Source of the DNA: Channallabes apus
Lineage: Eukaryota > Chordata > Actinopteri > Siluriformes > Clariidae
Assembly: GCA_030522415.1 (NCBI GenBank)
Contig: CM060106.1
Location: forward strand, 26,871,967-26,935,966
Length of the DNA: 64,000 nucleotides
Reading direction: 5' to 3'
Numbering within the stretch: position 1 is the first letter of the stretch; each line of letters opens with the position of its first letter. The notes under the pieces were generated by a model. The model worked only from the letters and a program-made list of their open reading frames with translations, was not told where the DNA came from and did no database searches. Of this stretch, positions 59,604 to 64,000 are shown one piece after another. The translations under genes were made by a program, and so were the position numbers.

Positions 59604-60058
59604 AAATAAATATGAGCATTTAAATGCAATTCTGTATGAATATGAATACTAATGATAAAATATCTGAATGAATTAATGTAGCCTCACATTTATGGTAAAA
59701 AATGTAAGCAAAATGATGTTAAATGTGTAAACATCATGCGTACTAATTTAATTGGACTCTTTTTAAGCAATGCTTTATTATAATTACAGTAATTTATCAC
59801 AGCTTGTTTTTGTCTAGGCAAGAATATACTTTGCATGAATAAACTTTGGTCTACACTGCCCTCTTGTGGACAATATGACAAACAACAAGCAAAAAATTAA
59901 GCAATTCAAATATATATATAATAATTATTATTTTTTTACATATAGCTTAAAATGTATTAATTATTAAGAATGTAAGACAGGAGACCAATTGCAGTGAATT
60001 AATAATTATTAAAAATGTTATATTATTCAAATAAGCTGTCAATTGATTAAAAGTATTA
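56501..60058. other. AT-rich intergenic DNA with microsatellites
   Basis: (TG)n plus G-run at 56946-56977, a purine/G-rich tract at 57575-57625, (TG)n at 57690-57719 and (TTA)n at 59563-59602. No gene is seen. Confidence 0.5.
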
Positions 60059-60071
60059 GATGGTGTGTTCC

Positions 60072-60322
60072 TTTCCTCCGGGTACTCCGGTTTCCTCCCA
60101 CAGTCCAAAGATATGCAGGTTAGGCTAATTGGCGTTCCTAAATTGCCCTAAGTGTGTGATTGGGTGTGTGAGTGTGTGTATGTGTGTGTGCCCTGCGATG
60201 GATTGGCACCCTGTCCAGGGTGTACCCCGCCTAGTGCCCGAAGTCTCCTGGGATAGGCTCCAGGTCCCCCGTGACCCTGAACACAGGATTAAGCGGTATA
60301 GAAAATGAATGAATGAATGAAT
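60072..60322 (+). repeat. Young SINE, 5'-truncated, with 13-bp target duplication
   Basis: From CCTCCGGGTACTCCGGTTTC to GCGGTATAGAAAATGAATGA repeats. It is flanked by GATGGTGTGTTCC at 60059-60071 and 60323-60335. The tRNA head is absent. The right duplication overlaps the first bases of the DIRS-like element, so the SINE landed at that element's edge. Confidence 0.9.
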
Positions 60323-60352
60323 GATGGTGTGTTCCCTTTCAAAGGTTACACT

Positions 60353-60535
60353 CGATGCTGCGTGAAAACGCTATGGGAACATCTTTTCGTGTTGCCGGTT
60401 GTGAAGCATGTGTGTATCAAACACCAAATTTTGGCTTATATAACCTCGGTCAGGTGACATCATCTGATGAGACGCACCTGCAGGTTATAAATAGGAGTAA
60501 ACCGGAAACATTCCTCAGATATTTTTGTCTTCATG
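60353..60535 (+). repeat. Left inverted terminal repeat of the DIRS-like element
   Basis: GATGCTGCGTGAAAACGCTA at the outer side and ACATTCCTCAGAT at the inner side are the reverse complement of 63310-63480, with a few substitutions and small indels. TATA-like TTATAAATAG is at about 60485-60494. Confidence 0.88.
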
Positions 60536-61134
60536 ACAGCCTAGATGTGTTTGCGTGTCTGTGTTTAAACCAGCAAAAATAACTTTTTTTTTAAACTCAC
60601 CGATATGGCAGAGTTTTAAACAAGATGTCCCTCCGTGTGTGATAAATCCATATCGGAGGGCGATCTCTACACTTATTGTTTCGATTAAAGTGCTTTGCGG
60701 CGGCACATTCCTGGGGCTTACACGTGAATCTGGCAGGTGTGCGGGAGACGGATTCCCTCCTTTCTCTTGCGCCCTCGCCGGATCGGGAAATTCCTCTGTC
60801 CGCTCTCAAGCGCGTCCTGACGCTTCTTGTGAATGTGCAAGGATAGACATCCTCTCTCGCTTCCGCGAAGATGGAAATAGCCTCTAAGCACTTGACATTC
60901 GACGGCAGGTTCTGTCGGGTGGCCGGGGGGCGGAGCCTCAACGACGCTCTCTCCCTTTTCTTAACAATCTCCATGATGAGTTAACCCTTTCATGGAGTAA
61001 GATGTATTCATCCCGTGTTTTCGTGCCATCGACTTATTTATTTATTTAAATATAGTTGATGTGGAAGCACGGTGTTATATGATGATGCCCAGATAGAAGA
61101 GACGCTCCTCCTGTGATATCATTCTGAAAAGCTA

Positions 61135-61560
61135 ATGCTCCCTTTCAAGCTGTGTAGACCTTCATCTTCCCTGGAGGGAAAAGCTTTTCAGGCAGCAGGT
61201 CAGGTTGGTGCTCCATTGTACACCATGGCAGTTTTGCAGGCCTACCAGGCTGACCTGCTGAGAGACTTGAGCACTGGCGGGGATCTTGAAGATAGGGTGT
61301 TCTGGAATTACGCCGGGCCACAGACTTGTCTCTTCGTGCAACAAAGCAGATGCTATCGGCCCTTTTATGGCTGCAATGGTTTCCGCGTAGAGGCACTTGT
61401 GGCTGAATCTAATGGGCATCAAGGATAAGGATCGTGCATTCCTCCTTGATGCCCCTATCTCACCTTCCGGGCCTCGTAAAGATTGGGGTGCGGCGCACCG
61501 GCGCTTCGCAATCCTCCTCAAAGAGATCGGACTGGCAAACTGTCTTCTTCACAAAGAGGT
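61135..61560 (+). pseudogene. DIRS ORF1 (gag-like) fragment, frameshifted
   Basis: The frame 61135-61428 has GKAFQAAGQVGAPLYTMAVL and YQADLLRDLSTGGD; the next frame at 61397 has LNLMGIKDKDRAFLLDAPIS. These are characteristic of ORF1 in fish DIRS elements by memory of the family. A frameshift separates them, and the C-terminal part is lost after PISPSGP. Confidence 0.75.
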
Positions 61561-61799
61561 CCTGAGGCTCGTGTGCCCAAGACCATGGGGGTGGTCCCCC
61601 AATGGGGAGAGGCACATAGAATTCCTTTTGAGAATGAAGTGTTCTCCCTGGCACCCCCAGGAGGTCGGTGTTCATGCTCCGTCACCACTGGTGTTTCGGG
61701 CAACAACGGTGTCCAATAAAGTGTTAGCTCTTCATTTTTTTCCTGCCATGTTTCAGGATGCCGAATATCTAACATTCCCCCCGCTTAACCAAGCCGCCG

Positions 61800-62640
61800 A
61801 GACTTTTGCCCCTTTCGGAGAAACTGGCAGCGTGGAAGCTACTGCCAAGTATATCTCCTTGGGTACTAAGCACTGTAGAGAGAAGCTACAGGATTCAGTT
61901 CTCACACCACCCTCCGCGTTTCAACTGCGTGGTCTCCACTTCCGTGAAATCGGAATGGGCGCATCTGCTGACAGAATTTGCTGGGAAAAGGGGCCATAGA
62001 ACATGTTCCCCTACCAGGCAGAGAGTCAGGCTATTACAGTCGGTATTTCTTGGTTCCCAAAAGGAATGGGGGGCTGCGTCCAATTTTTAGATTTTCGTGG
62101 GCTGAATAAATACAGCTTCAAAACGTTGACTGTCAAAATGATTGTTCTCAAATCCTACCAAGCGATTGATTTGTGACAATCGATCTGAAGGACGCATACT
62201 TTCATATAGAAATACTGCCACAACACAGAAGGTTCCTGAGGTTCGTTTTCGGGGGCGAATCTTATCAGTATCGTGTCCTTCCATTTGGTCTAGCTCTCTC
62301 ACCTGCATGGAATGCATGGATGCAGTTCTGTCTCTTATGACTCCAGGGCATCCGTATTTTGAATTACATGGACAACTGGCTGGCCCAGTTTCAGTAGCTA
62401 GCGCTTCGACATCAGGATGTCATCCTAGCTCATCTTTGATTCTTAGGATTGAGACCCAACGCCACGAAAAGCGTGCTCTTTCCTGTTCAGAGGACAACAT
62501 ATTTGGGTGTCACATGAGATTCGATCATAAGGCAGGCACAGCTGTCTCCCGCTCGTGTCGAATCCATTCTCAACACCCTCAAGGAAATCAAGCTAGAAAG
62601 TGTCTGTTCATCATTTTCAGAGATCTTTAGCTCTCATGGC
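61800..62640 (+). pseudogene. DIRS reverse transcriptase, broken
   Basis: Pieces in several frames: PLSEKLAAWKLLPSISPWVL (61806), DLKDAYFHIEILPQHRRFLR (about 62180), YQYRVLPFGLALSPA (about 62265), then the catalytic box, which reads YMDNWL (about 62365) where DIRS elements have two aspartates (Y/L-DD-W). RTTYLGVT (about 62500) ends the domain. Stops, frameshifts and the changed catalytic residue make it inactive. Confidence 0.85.
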
Positions 62641-62738
62641 AGCTGCATCCACGGTGATACCTTTGGGCCTTCTGCACATGAGAGCATTTCAGTTGTGACT
62701 AAGAACACACTCGAGGGACAATCCCCAATAAGGGTTAC

Positions 62739-63074
62739 GTGCCAGGGGCTTCGTATTCTTTCTATGTGGTACAGACCCGGTTTCTGACTCTGGGTCCCAC
62801 TCTAAGTCCGTCTTGTCATTGCAAGATGCTAACGACATACGCTTCCCTCACGGGCTGGGGTGCGGCCTTAAATGGGCTCACTTCGCCTCTAGGAATTAGG
62901 CCTCATTCAACCAGGCGGATCGCCTCATCTATTGCGCTGGCAAGAGGTATTCCCCTGCAGCAAGTGTGTGATGCGGCAGGTTGGTCCTCTCCGCACATAA
63001 TTGTTAGATTTTATAGTCTGGATGTTCATGCCACTCCGGGCTCACGGGTCCTCGAGTCAGCCTCCCAGAGATAG
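62739..63074 (+). pseudogene. RNase H start fused to tyrosine recombinase C-terminus
   Basis: The open frame joins TTYASLTGWGAALNG (RNase H first strand, the catalytic Asp changed to Tyr) directly to RPHSTRRIASSIAL ... GWSSPHIIVRFYSLDV, the HxxR box and the tyrosine region of the DIRS recombinase. The rest of RNase H and most of the recombinase are deleted. Confidence 0.8.
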
Positions 63075-63180
63075 TTCTAAGACTTCCTCGGCCTTTGTGC
63101 GCACACGCTTCACAACCTTGGGGTCCAGACACTTGCAGTGCGGCGGCGTTGGTATTCTCGTTCCCAATGCGTTTTCACAC

Positions 63181-63266
63181 AGCATCGAGTGTAGCCTTTG
63201 AAACGGAATGTCGCATGTTACTTTGCTGTAACCCTGTTCCCTGAAAAGGCAGGCGCGAGATGCTGG
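63181..63266. repeat. Internal complementary region of the DIRS-like element
   Basis: 63181-63208 is the complement of the left edge (60332-60359, CTTTCAAAGGTTACACTCGA). 63217-63266 is the complement of the right edge (63478-63533, GGGAACAGGGTTACAGC). Confidence 0.88.
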
Positions 63267-63309
63267 GCTCCAATGCCGCACTGCCTGCGTGACCGGACAT
63301 CTCTTCAGA

Positions 63310-63480
63310 CAAAATCGATCTGAGGAATGTTTCCGGTTTACTCCTATTTATAACCTGCAGGTGTCTCATCAGATGATGTCACCTGACCGAAGTTATATGA
63401 GCCAAAATTTGGCGTGTTTGATACACACATGCTTCACAACCGGCAACACAAAAAGATGTTCCCGTAGCGTTTTCACGCAG
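63310..63480 (-). repeat. Right inverted terminal repeat of the DIRS-like element
   Basis: Reverse complement of 60353-60535, including CTCCTATTTATAACCTGCAG and GTTTTCACGCAGCATC. It is followed by an outer segment (to 63533) complementary to the internal region. Confidence 0.88.
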
Positions 63481-63533
63481 CATCTCGTTCCCGCCTTTTC
63501 AGGGAACAGGGTTACAGCAAAGAGCAAAGTAAC

Positions 63534-64000
63534 CCAAGACGTTCTTGTGTAAGTACAAACTGTGTTTTTTTTTTGTGTGTTTGTTTTTTTAAGGGTTATT
63601 GCACTTCCACTTCTCGTTAGTCTGTCTCACCATGTGAAATGAACCCTGGCCTGATTACTTAATGGAACAAACACAGCCTGAGGCTGCAGCCTGTTCTCAA
63701 CTGTGAGATATGAATCACAGTCTGACATGGTTAAAGTTTCACTCAGGTTGTCGACACTGTGGACAGCCAGCTTCCTGACCATCAGATTAAAAACTGCTCC
63801 CACTTCTTTATTAAGTACTTCAATAAAATGTGAATTTCTAAATTAGATTTCATAGAATTTTTTTTAACAAGCCTGCTATTTGTTCAACACTCTGCTTGCA
63901 GGATGAGTCTATTAATGCAGTCTAATACAATCTATTATTACTGTTATTTAGTCCTGCTTTAAATCATATTTTACTCAAATATACATATCACTTTGTTTCT
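63534..64000. other. Intergenic DNA, nothing recognised
   Basis: No gene or named repeat is seen in the last 467 bases. Confidence 0.4.

Larger units (their letters stand above)
60332..63533 (+). mobile_element. DIRS-like tyrosine-recombinase retrotransposon, degenerate
   Basis: Inverted terminal repeats (about 60353-60535 and 63310-63480) replace LTRs. Each contains ATCTGATGAGAC, GCAGGTTATAAATAGGAG (TATA box) and AAACCGGAAACATTCC. Between the last ORF and the right terminus, an internal complementary region (63181-63266) mirrors first the left outer edge and then the right outer edge. This is the hallmark of DIRS elements, which replicate through a circular intermediate. The coding part holds gag-like, RT, RNase H and tyrosine recombinase pieces, all broken, with a large deletion between RNase H and the recombinase. 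Confidence 0.9.

Overview
The window reads as intergenic and intronic DNA of a ray-finned fish. The evidence is one vertebrate gene with GT/GC-AG introns, sitting among teleost-type mobile elements: L2/CR1 LINEs, Tc1 and Harbinger transposons, a DIRS-like retroelement, Ty3/gypsy relics and tRNA-derived SINEs with ATTC-type tails. The SINE style suggests an ostariophysan such as a catfish; that is inference only. There are no bacterial or viral operons.

The only host gene supported is the 3' part of a cadherin on the plus strand: six exons between 9742 and 27687, ending in a normal stop and a polyadenylation signal at 27742. The last 315 residues carry the end of one cadherin repeat, a whole repeat, a membrane-proximal repeat with the vertebrate cysteine pattern, one membrane segment and a tail of only about 25 residues. 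That matches the seven-repeat LI/Ksp cadherins (CDH17/CDH16). The 5' exons must lie to the left of base 1. Its introns hold two Tc1 copies, an L2 copy, SINEs, a Harbinger element and a large hairpin.

Left flank (1-9120): a decayed gypsy pol fragment (minus), then a very young LTR element (1824-5238). Its two 373-bp LTRs look identical, it has a 5-bp target duplication, and it carries no pol; its only long sense frame is a 906-codon, repeat-built frame. An L2 LINE whose catalytic reverse-transcriptase motif is deleted follows. The LTR element is the strongest candidate here for something undescribed.

Right flank (28-64 kb): no host gene found. It contains small DNA-transposon relics, a gypsy remnant with one LTR (32.7-34.9 kb), and an apparently intact L2/CR1 LINE on the minus strand with an esterase-type ORF1 and a full endonuclease/RT ORF2 (35.8-40.9 kb). 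Also present are a dispersed repeat with a tRNA-Gly-like head, an integrase relic, many SINEs, a perfect 34-bp hairpin, and a degenerate DIRS-like element (60.3-63.5 kb) with inverted termini and an internal complementary region. Long AT-rich stretches between these hold nothing I can name.

All family names come from protein motifs and repeat architecture read by eye; no search was run.
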